DNA of 64,000 nt from Mesorhabditis belari (lineage: Eukaryota > Nematoda > Chromadorea > Rhabditida > Rhabditidae). The stretch is from contig CAUEEP010000743.1 of assembly GCA_958450365.1 (NCBI GenBank), forward strand, positions 5,209,001 to 5,273,000, given 5' to 3'. Below are positions 11,701-21,978 of this stretch, piece after piece; the first letter of the stretch is position 1; each line of letters starts with the position of its first letter. Under the pieces are notes generated by a model. It was not told where the DNA came from. It was given only the letters and a program-made list of their open reading frames with translations, and did not search any database. The position numbers were made by a program, and so were the translations under genes.

Positions 11701-14700
11701 GATTTTCAATTAGCAAAAAACTCACCTAAACTCGTCAAAACCAACGCTTTTATCGCTTTGTTTAAGGCCACGACTCGTGTAATGCTTGTGAGAGCCAAGT
11801 TTCTTATCCATTTCTTGTAGAAAAACCTAGATTTCTTTGAGAATAGCTATGAAATCTAAAATTTAACTTTCTTTTTACCTTGTCCGTAACATTTCCAACA
11901 CTTGCGCACGCGTCATCCAGCACTGACAAAATGCCTGTTCTCGGGATTTCCACCAAATCGCAAATGATCTAAATTCCCCCGTTTTCTCGAAACTTTCTCT
12001 AAACTTTTGTTTTCTCTAAGCTTACTTTATTGTTGAAGTAGTCAATCTTTTGCCATTTGATTCCTAAAATTCTCATAAAACAATGCAATTCCTCAGCAAT
12101 TCCTCAGCAATTCCTCAGCTCAAACCTTCTCTTTCATATTCTTCTTGTTCTTGTTTCAAAACGAGCTCGATGAAAAGTTGTTGCAATTTCTCATTGCAAT
12201 AGTTGATGCAGAGTTGCTCGAAACTGATTTTGATTTAAGAAAAGATAAATTCTTTAAGTACCTATTAGTTCCAAAGATCTCAAAGCCATAAATATCCAAC
12301 ACACCGATCACAGTCCCTTTTGCATATCGTGAAGATTGATCGACTGAAGAAAAGGTTTTGTGAAAGTTTTTTCAAGAATCAATTTTACCTTTCACCGCTT
12401 CGTTTACTCGTTTAACGACAAAAGCAAAGAGTCTTTCATAAATTGCCTGTAATTTTAAATTTTAATTAAAAAGAAACTGGTGGTGATCAAATGACATTTC
12501 CCATGGGTGCAGAATTCAAAGCCGATTCTGAATCTGCTTTCCGTTTTTTCTATGGAACACTCTGTCAAAAGTTATAAGCCTGCAAAGTTTTGTGTCGAAA
12601 ATCACACCCCCGAATTTATAAGCAGATTTCCCAGTAGCCTGATGAGGCAGTGATGGCTAAGTGGCAGTGATGCCGAATACAAGGCGATTGTCAAGCTGAC
12701 CTCTGTGGTTCGGGTCCGCCTTTCGACTTTCCCTTTCAATTTATAAAGTCAATACTTCTCCAATTTTACTTTAAAATACTTTTAACTATTGGGTTGGGGA
12801 GAATGAGTCAGAGAAAACTTTAAAGAAACTTTTTGCACCCATAAAACCTTCTTTAAATACACGTTTTGTTTCATCAAAATGGTCCACTATTTCTTTACAA
12901 AATGGCTTTTAAGAGATTCCACAAAGCTTTTCTTTTTTGGGATTTTATGGATTCCCAAACACAGCGAATCAAAATGACAAAAAGTCCGACTCATTGCTTG
13001 AACAGTTTCTTCCACATAAACCTCCTTTGGTGTTTATATAAAAAAGATAGAGCACACTCAATTACATAAGTTACCAAATTTTCAGGAAGATCCCTCCAAC
13101 CGTTTACTCTAGATGACAGTTTATCGATTTTGTGAAAAAAATGATCCTTTGTTGAGTTGAGGCGCTGTTTGAGTTCTCTTTTAAATATTATTTTGTAGAG
13201 AATTAGTTACCCTTCTACGGATATCAAACGCATATCATTTGACAAAGTCTGCTATAAGTTTTAGAAATTTCTTTGATTTTCGGCGCCGACTCATTCTCCC
13301 CAACCCAATATTAACAACTAGATTTTTGGACTCAAATGATGGCATATGTCATTTGATGATGGCATACTCAAATGATGGCATACTCAAATGATGGCATACT
13401 CAAATGATGGCATATTCAAATGATGGCATATGTCACCACACCCAGTTGAAATTCCATTGTCAGTTCACTCAATACCTTAGCCAGAGCATCTCTCGTATAA
13501 AGAGCTCCATTCACATCGTGATTCTTTGTCACAATATCTCCATGAGCTGCAACGATCTGAAATTTTTCCTATTTCTTGAAATATTTGGCATCGCCATATT
13601 CATGCAAAAGTTAATTCACTATAGAAAAGGAGCGTTGAAAAGCTTGTTTTCTTAGAGTTCTTGAGTCACATTTGTGCAACAATGAGGTTATCTTTTTCTG
13701 AGTCTAGACACATTTTTCTTATGAAAAGATTATTTAAAAGAAATTTGGGTTTGATTTTAATAACAAACTTGACTACAAAGAGCCGCCGCCAAGTCTTTTT
13801 CAGCCACACTCAAACAATCAGCCGCCGCTCGAAGGCTTGCCTGAAAAGAAAGTTTTTTTAAGACACAATCATATGTCACGATGGGCGACTGGTTAAGAGC
13901 CTTGTATCCCAGCCGGGTGATCCACCCCGGTCTTCAAGGGTTCAATCCCGCTGGCTTGTTTTTCCCGAATTGCTTCTTTTTTTCCGAATCTATTGGTCTT
14001 TTTTTTTCTCTCCAACTTTTAGGACTTCGAACGTTCCAATTCTTTGTACTTGTGGAGTCTTTGTACTACATTATTCAATTCAACTATTCAATTCAATGTA
14101 CTACATTATTCAATTGTATAACTGTATTTACAATTTCAAAGAATTAATGTCAATTTCAATCTCCTACCCGATCTTTTGGCACACAACCGCCTGCGTTTCC
14201 TTCAGCTGGCGCGAAATCGATATTACCGAGGTGAAGAATTGCGCCCAGAATATGCCAAAGCTGAAAAAGAGCAAGAATATTGGAAACAAATAATTCAAAT
14301 AATAATAGAAAATTTGGGAATTTTTGAATAAAATATGGTACTTGTTAACATTCAAAAGCCATATTGATTTCTTTGCAAAACGAGCAATTCTGAGAACCTT
14401 TCAAAATCGAAATTCCTTTTATCCAACTTACTTGATCGATTTGTTTATTTTCAAAAGTATGAATGCTTTTGAGAGCCGCTTGCACTTCTTTCATATCTTT
14501 CGCATCATCGATCGCATTCACCTAAAGCTCTGTGCTTTCAAGCTTTTTTTGCCTCATACTTACTTTATCTGAATTTCCTTGATTCAAATAAAAATATCTT
14601 TTTGGATCTCGTTGTAGTTGTAATTGTCTAAAATTTATAGAAAGTTTAATAGAAGATTTTAGCTTAATAGATTTATAGAAGTTTTTAGCTTTAAAAAACC

Positions 14701-17700
14701 TTAAAGTTCCATCTTCAAGTCCCTTGAGCATATTGTAAAAAACATGAAAATTTCGCTCGCCTTTTTGTTGTCGAACGACACGCGACTATAATGAAAATAT
14801 TGAAAAATAAATAAAGAAAAATCTAAAGATTATAGATTTATCTAATATAAAACCTATCGTAAATATTGTAATAGTACCCCACCGCCCATAATGACAGTGC
14901 GGAGTGTTGCGTAGTCTAGCTTTGAACGAGTTTTTCTCGACACTGGTTTATGCTACAATGCGCGCTTAGGTATCAAAAAATAGCTGAAATTCAGGGCTAT
15001 TTTTTGATACCAAAGACACATTTTTTGAAAGTACGAGCGCTTGGAAAGAAATGAAATACTACGCGACGGTACGACTACGCGACTGTACGAGGGCGGTGGG
15101 GTACTATTACAGTATTTACGGTATATTATAAGCTATTCAGCTAATTGATCGTGTTTTTCTTTTGAGCTTTTGAGCTTTTGAGCTCACCTTTTCAAGAAGA
15201 TAGTTGCTGATGTGACCACCAACTGGATCACCGCCATAATTGAAATTTATATGCATGTATTTACCTGAATATCGTTTTTTTCACAATGCTCAGATGAAAA
15301 TTATGATCTTTTATTTGAAATTCATAATATTTACATACCGAATCTTGATGAATTGTCGTTTCGATTCGTTTTCGCGCACCCTAGTGACTCGAGGATGCAA
15401 TTCGAGCGCAGCAAAATGTTCTTCACTCTAAAATTTCGAGAGAAATTTTGAGTTTTAAGCGAATTTTTCTTTAGCAACCACCATCACCAGAAGCGAAAAT
15501 GTTTAGTAATTCTTTTCAAAACAACATTTAAGAAGACTAACTAGGGAAAGATGAGATTTCGCAAGCGCCAATTTCAAACTAAAGCTATATGATTTACGCA
15601 AGTCGGACACCGGAAACACGATGGCGTTTTTAGTTTTTACCCAAATCCTCTAGCTTTCTGTAAAAACGCTTTTGAAATTTGAAGCAGCGTAGCGATTTCT
15701 CAGCGGCCTCAGGGTATATAACAATCGTTTGCCGGAGCAGCTGAGCGCCTCGTTGAGACAGTGGTAGTGCCCCTGATTCCGCCTTTTGCCAGTCGGGTTC
15801 GACCCCCACGCACGTCTTTGTTTTTGCTTTGTTTTTGCTTTGTTTTTGTTCTCACTGTGTTCACTCGCTTGCTCTTATTGCTCTTATTCTTCTTTTTCTG
15901 CTAAGCTGCTCCGATGCAGGTAGCCGTTATATTCCCCGGAGAGCGCTCAGTGCACTAGGGGGACAAATTTCAAATGCGAAATCAGAAATCTAGAGGATTT
16001 GGGTAAAAACTAAAAACGCCATCGTGTTGCCGGTGTCCGACTTGCGTAAATCATATAGCTTTAGTTTGGAATTCGCGCTTGCCAAAATCTGATTTTTCCC
16101 TAGTAAGTGTAGGTGCATTCTTAACTTACGTTCCCACAATACAGCCATCCCTAAATCATGTAAATCAAGTAGAATTCTATGGATTAGATAAAGATTTATT
16201 TTCGAAAGAAACCTTTCAATTTCCTTTTGTTGTCCTTGATTAGTGATGGCGGCCAAGTAGCGCATGATGATTTTGCTAGTCTCTGTTTTCCCAGCTCCGG
16301 ATTCTCCTAAAAAAAATAAAATGACGTTTCTTTTACGTTAGATTCCGATAAAAAGAATTCTTGCATCATTTTTGTTATATCCTATATTTTAAATCTTTTG
16401 AGTAAGTTGGTGAGTTGTGAGTTGGGGAGTTGTGAGTTGGTGAGTTGTGAGTTGGTGGGTTGTGAGTTGGTGAGTTGTGAGTTGGGGAGTTGTGAGTTGG
16501 TGGGTTGTGAGTTGGTGAGTTGTGAGTTGGGGAGTTGTGAGTTGGTGGGTTGTGAGTTGGTGAGTTGTGAGTTGATGAGTTGTGAGTTGGTGGGTTGTAA
16601 TTTGGTGGGGTTGTAATTTGGTGGGGTTGTAATTTGGTGGGTTGTAAGTTGATGAGATTGTGAAAGTTTGCAAACGTTTTTTTCTCTATTTTCCGTTATC
16701 TTGTAATCTTTTGGATTTATAATATTTCAAAATGAAAAGAAATAAACATACCAGAAATCACAATGCATGAGTCTCGTCCAAATCTTTTCATACTTCGATA
16801 GGCTGCATCGGCAATGGCGAACGCGTGCGGTGGACGCTCATAAATCTCCCGACCTCGATACCTTTAAGATTTTGGGTCACAGCAATTTAGAGCATCGATT
16901 ATTATATTAACAATCTTTATTCTAACATTTACAATGATCGAATTCATTTTAAAATCCTTTTCAAAGTCCTTAAAGAAACATCCAAAGAGATTCTTTTGAA
17001 TGGATTTTTGTTTCCTTTTATTTTAATTGATTTTAAACTTTTCCCTAATTCATATTCAGAATTAGATTTTTCTAATGAAAAATAGAAATAGATAAATTTA
17101 AAATAGATAAATTTACAATAGATAAAATGAGTTCTCTATTTTTACTTTTCAATACTGTCCCGATCATAGATGTTCAGCTTTCTAATGAAGAATAGATATA
17201 GATAAATTTACAATAGATGAGTTCTCTATTTCTCCATTTTACTTTTCAATACTGTCCCGATTAGAGTGTGTTCCTTGCAGACAACGCGTTTCAAAAAGCG
17301 CACGCCAAGGAGCACCGAACCCTATGCTTTGCACAGCAAATTTTCTGCAAAGTACATTAAAACTTGCGCCTTCTATTACTCTTCCCAACTCTATTACTCT
17401 TTCCCAACTCTATTACTCTTTCCCAACCTATTACTCTTTCCTTAACTCTATTACTCTTTCCAACTCTATTACTCTTTCCTGAACTCTATTACTCTTTCGC
17501 TAAAACTTAAAAATTTTAAAATGCTATTTAAAATTAAAGAAAACATTTAAAACGGGAAAAGTTAAGAAACACTATTAAAAAATTATATTATTTACGAATT
17601 TACCAGGCCTATTGTCTACATTTGCACTAGAACCATTCCAAAAAAAAATTCCACGCCCTAAAAAACCTAAATCCTTAAATAAAACTAACCATTACTATAT

Positions 17701-20390
17701 TTTAAGAAAAGTTTGCAAATTTTTTTCGCGTGACCTTTATAGCTTTGCTTAAAGCGCACCTTTTAGACGTTGTCGAAAGTTTGTCGGACAATTGTCTGAC
17801 AAAAAGTTGTCAATGAAAATTTGTCTGACAAATTGTCTGTCAACAAGGAGCACACTCTAGTCCCGATCATAGATGTTCAGCTTTCTAATGAAGAATAGAT
17901 ATAGATAAATTTACAATAGATGAGTTCTCTATTTCTCTATTTTACTTTTCAATACTGTCCCGATTATAGATGTTCAGCTTTCTAATAAAAAAAATCGATA
18001 TAGATAAATTTACAATAGATGAGTTCTCTATTTTTACTTTTCAATGCTGTCCCGATCATAGATGTTCAGCTGTCTATATGGATTGACTGCGATCAACACT
18101 TCGCCAATGTATGTGTAGATTCGTGACTTGGTAAACCTGAAAAAAAGAATCTTTTATATTTTATGGTCCCCGCCGCTCTCTCTTTCAATTTTCCCTCGAT
18201 AAATTCGATTCATTGTGACCCGGAGCTAAAGTAAATAATGGGAAAATCGGGTTTGTTATGCTCGTCGTCTGTCCGCCTTTTCCCTGTCACAAACCCATCG
18301 AAAGTCAACTCGTTTTACAGCCGCTGGGCACGCGATTTTTCCTCTCTTTTCCTCCCTTTTTCCTCTCTTTTCCCTTTAACCTTCTATGGACGAAAAACGA
18401 ATTTGCATACGAACTTGGATATCGTCGAAAAGTGGAAATCGAAAGGGGCAAAGCCCTACCGCTGTGAGCCACTCAAAGATCACAGCTCTTTGATGCCAAA
18501 GTAAACTAGGAATGGATTAGGGAAAGATTTCGAACTCAGGCTTTAAACTGACTCAATTCTCACTCATCTAACTGCTAACTGTAAGCTTTAATACTAAAGC
18601 AAATTGGAATCGAACTTGAGAAATTGAGAACTTCAGAACTTCAGAACAGTAATTGTCATTGATACTTTAATACAGTAATGTTCAGTAATTATCAGTGATA
18701 GCTAACCATTTTATTGATTATTGATAGCTATTGATTATTGATAGCTATTGATTATTGATAGCTGTTGATTATTGATAGCTATTGATTATTGATAGCTATT
18801 GATTATTAATAGCTATTGATTATTAATAGCTATTGATAGCTAACCATTCAACTTTTCCTCAGCTTTGCTATTTTCTTGTCTAACTTTAGTTTAATTTGCA
18901 TAACTTATCTGATTTCTTATTGTTGATTGAATTGTAAAGCAATGTTCTACTTTCGATGCTTATCTTAGTCGGTATTTCGAGACAGACTCGATTGTTAGCA
19001 AGAAAGGAAAGGGTGACGAGTAAGGCCGAAAATTAGCATATGTCTGTTCCATGGGGATTGACATAAAGGAAAAAAGGAAAAGGGGGATTCGAAGATCGAA
19101 ACCAATCTCCTTTTTCTCTGTTCCTCACGAGAAACGAATTCAATCCGATTAGCCATTTTCTTCTCGGTTTGACGGATTGACTAACGACCCAAGAACACAC
19201 AGAAATCCCACAATTAACTAAAGATATTGACTAAAGAACTAAATATCGATAAAATTTCTATAATATATCAATAATTATCTATTTCCATGGGGATTAAGAG
19301 AAAAAGGGAATTCGAGAATCGAAGCTGGAATATTTGTAAAAATGTTCTATGTTCTCGCAATCTATTAGTTCAAAACTGGTAAACATTCAAATATTATCAG
19401 TTTTTCTAATTTCTCTTTTTTTTAAGCTCTACCCAAGCCTTGAATTTCTTAATCCTTTTTCCGAGATCTCCTCGAATTTCACAACACACCAATATATCCT
19501 TTTTGAGGTTTTTTTCTTCGCAAGGTTCAGCCAAAAAAAGAAATTGAGTCATTGACTTTCTGCGGGTAATTGATTGACTTTCAAAAAGAGGAAAGCCAAC
19601 GAAATTCCTCACAAATTCCTCAAAAATTTTTATCGCTTTTACAATAGTTGTCGGTTTTTTCACTGTTGTTACTTTCCAAAAAAATGCAAATTTTTTTTCA
19701 TGAAAGGAAAAAGTGAGCAAAAAAAAGTTGACCTTTCCGTATAACGGTTGTCAAAAAAAGTGGGCTATTTGGCAAAAAAAGGTGAACTTTTTAATCGTAA
19801 TTTTGAAAGGATTTGATTTCAGAGATTCTTGATAATTTAAACTTTAAAAAAACTCAAAAAAACTCAATTTGCTAGTTCGAAAATGATTTTAATTCGAGTA
19901 ATCAAAATTTTCATTTAAATTTAAATTAAATTTTGTAATCAAAATCAAAAGTACCTAATCAGAAAATTTTGAACACCTTTTACGTATTGACTTTTCGAAG
20001 ACAGGAGATCGGTGGTCCCGGGGAAAACACCTGTCCATCCGATCGGATCGTTGAAAGGAGAGCTGCCCGCGCGTCGAACCCGATCCCCACCCGATCCCCC
20101 CCCGCGAAAAACACGGAAATGCCGCCTCAAAATTTGTCCCCCTTTCTCGCGCAGCCCTTTTTTCCACTCAATACTCAAATTCAAGAAAAGTTCAAATTCT
20201 GTAATAAGTTAGAAAAGCTGTAAGCTGTAATAAAGCTGTAATAAAGCTGTAATAAAGCTGACATAAAGCTTACTTCTAAATCTTACCGTTTCTCAATATT
20301 TCCTACAATATGTGGAAGATCGATTTTCGAGAGAAGCACCAAGTCCTCCACTCCATATTCTTTAGGATTCTCGTGTTCAGCGGTGGCCAT
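5607..20390 (-). CDS. hum-5: Class I unconventional myosin, MYO1D/MYO1G type (32 exons)
   Basis: Actin-based membrane motor. Thirty-two exons run from ATG at 20390 to a stop at 5607-5609; most borders are certain, the last exon (5607-5639) is a guess. Total about 1,018 residues, close to the usual 1,000-1,020. The N-terminus reads ...[12 protein letters not shown]; the P-loop is GESGAGKT (exons 16752-16861 and 16213-16306), switch [11 protein letters not shown] (15339-15427), switch [10 protein letters not shown] (12262-12343). [17 protein letters not shown] and the actin-binding KNSMTDL follow, then [14 protein letters not shown], one or two IQ motifs ([12 protein letters not shown]...) and a basic TH1 tail. 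Known family role: linking membranes to actin and, in animals, chirality. Anomaly: the usual FGNAKT before switch I reads LGCAKT. The introns are large because MITEs fill them. The symbol is by similarity only. Confidence 0.9.
5658..5879. mobile_element. Foldback MITE family B, copy 1
   Basis: The termini ACTGTATTTTCTCTAATGCT and the inverse ACTATTAGAGAAAATACGGT flank about 220 bases. Conserved internal text includes AGCTCAACACTCAAATCCCC and CACATCGATAGGTTCTGATAAG. Copies are at 30629-30848, 34672-34894 and, as a fragment, 34540-34660. The flanks are TA. It lies in the last intron of the myosin. Confidence 0.7.
6190..6465. repeat. 31-base minisatellite, about nine copies
   Basis: Tandem units of the form AACAAGGGAATGACYAG followed by AAGTGATGGAGYTT. 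The later units are the most uniform (CTAG variant), so expansion ran toward the right side. It is in a myosin intron, immediately before the foldback element at 6468. Confidence 0.75.
6468..7024. mobile_element. Long foldback element I (about 555 bases)
   Basis: The arms pair over roughly 200 bases each: AAATTAGCTCCCAAGAGT near the left end is inverted near the right end. GGCCAAAACTTTTTACTGAA is likewise mirrored by TTCAGTAAAAAGTTTTGGCC. The ends read AACGTTTTGGGATAA / ATCCCAAACGGTCA. No open frame. Only one copy is in this window. Confidence 0.6.
7042..7230. mobile_element. Inverted-repeat element with CTCGACGCACAATTTACC arms
   Basis: Near-perfect arms of about 75 bases: GCATTTTGCGTTTTTCTCGA is inverted at 7180-7206, and GGCTGTTTTTGGTTTCATT is mirrored by AATGAAACCAAAAACAGCC. 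The short spacer is about 15 bases. The open frames on both strands are shadows of the palindrome. The wider element may reach about 7490; CTAGTAACTCCCTTGTAAG occurs at 7033 and again at about 7306. Confidence 0.55.
7888..8175. mobile_element. Long-hairpin MITE family C, copy 1
   Basis: About 285 bases folding almost end to end. TACTGTATTTCTTCGAATAG at the left is inverted at the right, and GCTTTCAATCAAGTGCTAT and AGCTGGAAAATGGCTCA are inverted inside. The second copy is at 35841-36127. It abuts the myosin exon that ends the TH1 domain, with its edge within about 20 bases of the inferred acceptor at 7872. Confidence 0.7.
8719..8767. repeat. CAA microsatellite split by a hAT-like insertion
   Basis: (CAA)n of about 16 units, continuing as (CAA)n at 9355-9381 after the element at 8768-9353. 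The array was one tract before the insertion. Confidence 0.85.
8768..9353. mobile_element. hAT-like nonautonomous element, family F, copy 1
   Basis: The ends are TAGAGTGTGTTCCTCGCGAG and the inverse CTCGCGAGGGACACACTCTA. The flanks ACAACAAC / GCAACAAC are compatible with an 8-base target duplication inside a CAA microsatellite. The TAGAG-type end and 8-base duplication fit the hAT superfamily. A different MITE (family G) is inserted in its centre. Other copies: 17262-17859 and the right edge of the window from 63960. Confidence 0.7.
8925..9140. mobile_element. MITE family G, copy 1, nested in family F
   Basis: The ends GGGGTAGGCTACTTTCCGCA and TGCGGAAATTAGCCTACCCC are inverted repeats. The exact 8-base direct repeat CAGGTTTT flanks it (8917-8924 and 9141-9148). 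Its arms carry ACTCGCCATAACTTTCTTCT. The second copy at 41792-42122 also has an exact 8-base duplication. Confidence 0.8.
10402..10482. repeat. 18-20-base tandem repeat
   Basis: About four units of GAAAATCGATTTTAATCATTG type in a myosin intron. Confidence 0.7.
10878..11284 (-). repeat. tRNA-headed SINE-like element with B-box array
   Basis: On the minus strand the head GGCCGACTGGTTAAGAGC is followed by TTTTCAATCCCG. Fifteen 21-base units then each carry GTTCAATCCCG, and the tail TTTTTCTCTTCTCAATGTTTAGGGCT closes the element as in the copies at 1163 and 13875. The array (about 10918-11232) shows a three-unit rhythm (GGTAGATC, GGTAGATC, CAGCAGATC). GTTCAATCCC matches the pol III B-box consensus at all positions but the first. 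It lies in a myosin intron. Unit length is a multiple of three without stops, which explains the open frames on both strands. Confidence 0.7.
12646..12725 (+). repeat. Degenerate tRNA-like sequence
   Basis: TGGCTAAGTGGCAG resembles an A box and GGTTCGGGTCC a B box, 55 bases apart. The acceptor stem does not pair. Probably a tRNA pseudogene or SINE fragment in a myosin intron. Confidence 0.35.
12787..13310. mobile_element. Mariner-type MITE family H, copy 1
   Basis: The ends TATTGGGTTGGGGAGAATGA and the inverse TCATTCTCCCCAACCCAATA are bounded by TA. About 525 bases without a transposase. The outer TATTGGGTTGG is shared with the mariner remnant at 25320-26075 and with copy 2 at 62872-63377, which supports cross-mobilisation by a mariner transposase. 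Confidence 0.7.
13332..13432. repeat. 16-base tandem repeat ATGATGGCATAYTCAA
   Basis: Six or so units in a myosin intron, just outside family H copy 1. Confidence 0.75.
13875..14040 (+). repeat. tRNA-headed SINE-like element, copy 3
   Basis: The best preserved head: GGGCGACTGGTTAAGAGCC, a long variable-arm-like segment, GGGTTCAATCCCGC, then a T-rich body and the tail CTCTCCAACTTTTAGGACTT. The shared head and tail with 1163 and 10878 define the family. It sits in a myosin intron. Confidence 0.6.
14855..15123. mobile_element. Foldback MITE family A, copy 3
   Basis: Full-length copy with inverted ends TATCGTAAATATTGTAATAG / CTATTACAGTATTTACGGTA in a myosin intron. Confidence 0.7.
15541..16103. 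mobile_element. Foldback element J with 3-base TAA duplication and tRNA-like core
   Basis: The ends CTAGGGAAAGATGAGATTT and AAATCTGATTTTTCCCTAG are inverted, flanked by TAA on both sides (15538-15540, 16104-16106), as for PIF/Harbinger-type elements. The arms carry GTCGGACACCGGAAACACGA and its inverse. The centre (about 15747-15815) has a tRNA-like sequence with B box GGGTTCGACCCCC followed by a TTTGTTTTTG run. 563 bases, in a myosin intron. Confidence 0.65.
15747..15815 (+). repeat. tRNA-like sequence in the loop of element J
   Basis: GCCTCGTTGAGACAGTGGTA resembles a D-arm/A-box region and GTCGGGTTCGACCCCCAC a T-arm. Several U-runs follow within 30 bases. The acceptor pairing is weak, so I do not call a functional tRNA. 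Confidence 0.4.
16398..16655. repeat. GAGTTGTGAGTTGGT minisatellite
   Basis: About 25 short units (GAGTTGTGAGTTGG with G/T variants) in a myosin intron. The open frames on both strands come from the 15-base period. Confidence 0.85.
17142..18075. repeat. Tandem duplication of a myosin exon end and splice donor
   Basis: The 3' end of myosin exon 2 (minus-strand CTGAACATCTATGATCGGG...) plus its splice donor and about 75 intron bases is repeated. Extra copies lie near 17955-17985, at 17860-17885 joined to 17238-17261 (split by the family F element), and at 17145-17178. Each copy keeps the donor-like AAAGTAAAA context. Only the 18038-18136 copy is preceded by a full exon. Confidence 0.7.
17262..17859. 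mobile_element. hAT-like nonautonomous element, family F, copy 2
   Basis: The ends TAGAGTGTGTTCC and GGAGCACACTCTA are flanked by an exact 8-base duplication GTCCCGAT (17254-17261 and 17860-17867). The interior differs from copy 1 and includes the repeated CTATTACTCTTTCC (about 17385-17495). No transposase frame. Confidence 0.75.
18715..18840. repeat. 17-base repeat TATTGATTATTGATAGC
   Basis: About seven units in the first intron of the myosin gene. Confidence 0.75.
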
Positions 20391-21978
20391 CGTCGGCCGA
20401 ACGCTTCTGAAATTGCAAAAAGATTGAAGTTTTTTTAAAATTTATATAAAAATCTTTGAAGTAATTGGACAAAATGCAAAAAGAAGAAGAAGAAAAAGAA
20501 GAAGAAAAAGAAAAAAAAGAAAAGCGAATTTCCCATTGTCATTGGCACGATAAGGAGAGGCAAAAAAAAGGGCAAGCAAAGTTTTTATTCGAAATTGGGG
20601 GAGGGGATGACGTGTTAGACGCTATCCGAAAGAATTTTCATGCCTTTTTTTCCTAACAAGATTTGCGAATCGATATTTTCTTGATTTAGAATCAAGACAT
20701 AACAATAGGGATTTCTTTTTTACTGCCTAAATGAGCTGAGCTGAGTTATTGCAGATGAGCTGAGCTGAGTGAGCTGAGCTGAGTTATTGCAGATGAGCTG
20801 AGCTGAGCTATTGCAATTCCTATGAACTTGAGAATTTTAAGCCACACCTCTATGAAAGAAGTCGTAAAACAAAGGTGCTTTTTATCAATAAAATATTATC
20901 TAAAGTATTTAAAGGTTCAATATTGAAAGATTTAGATCTAGACCATAATAGTAAAGTAGAGAAGCTTTTAGTGCCAATGGCGAAGAAAGAAAAAGGAAAA
21001 GAAGAGGACAAACAGAGTGAATAATTCCTTGAGAAGAGTTTCGGGTATTTTGTGGGGTCTGAAAGGGTTCTTGCAGAGTAAACAATATATTCCAATCGGT
21101 TTTTTTTTGGAAAATATTCTACAATGATTCATTTACACGTAAAAAGTATAAATTTGAAGAAAAGTTAGGAAAATGATTACAGATTTTGAAGAGATGAGTC
21201 AATAAAAGGCTAAAAGGCTCAATAAATTTTCTTTTTCAAACTTTTCAAATCAAAAACTATCAAAACAGTCAAATAAAATGAGAAGAAACAGTTTGAAAGA
21301 ACAAGAAAGAAGAAAGGAAGAAGAAGGAGAAGAAAGAAGAAAGGAAGAAGAAGAAAGGAAGAAGAAAGGAAGAAGAGGAGAAGAAAGAAGAAAGGAAGAA
21401 GAAGAAAGGAAGAAGAGGAGAAGAAAGAAGAAAGGAAGAAGAAGAGAAGAAAGAAGAATTTCTTCTTTTCAAGAAGAAATGACAAGTTTTCAATTCATAA
21501 AACAATAAATAGACAGCAATTCATCCATTACAATAATACAAAACTTATTTAAAGCCAGATATTTCCTGGAAAAAGAAGTAATTGAATAAAATGGTCAAAG
21601 AGATTGGTGACAAAGGAAGAGAGAAAGAGTAAGTAGAAATTCGAATTTAAAAATTTCTGTGAATAGAGGAAAACGGTTGGCGTGCAAGGAAAGTGTGAAA
21701 GAGAGGCGGAGGGGACACAAAATGGCGGTCGAAACCAAATCCCCCCCCTTCCCCCCTTTCACTCTTTTTCCAACCCCTCGACTCCACGAAAACCCCAATT
21801 TCTAAGGCTAAAAGAGGGTAAGCAAGTAAAAGAGAATCAAATGACTCATCAAAACACCATTCTCTTTTTTTTCTAACTGAACTTTTTCTAAGCTTCTTTC
21901 AATAAACATGAAAAATCTTGCGAAACAATTTTGCGATTTCTTTTTTTTTTTTTTTTTGTTCATTTCTTCAACTTTTAA
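20391..21978. other. Intergenic region upstream of the myosin gene
   Basis: No gene. It must contain the myosin promoter. Repeats: an (A)GAAGAA tract at 20473-20520, GAGCTGAGCT repeats at about 20735-20815, and a long GAAGAAAGGAAGAAGAA purine tract at 21290-21460 whose frames are low complexity. The short open frames at 21.6-21.9 kb are not supported. Confidence 0.5.

Noticed and set aside
18430..18560. Possible minus-strand B box GAGTTCGAAATC
   Set aside because: No A box at a suitable distance and no stem pairing.
21219..21508. Glu/Lys/Arg-rich and Phe/Ser/Leu-rich frames
   Set aside because: Low-complexity GAAGAAAGG tract with no domain or splice context.
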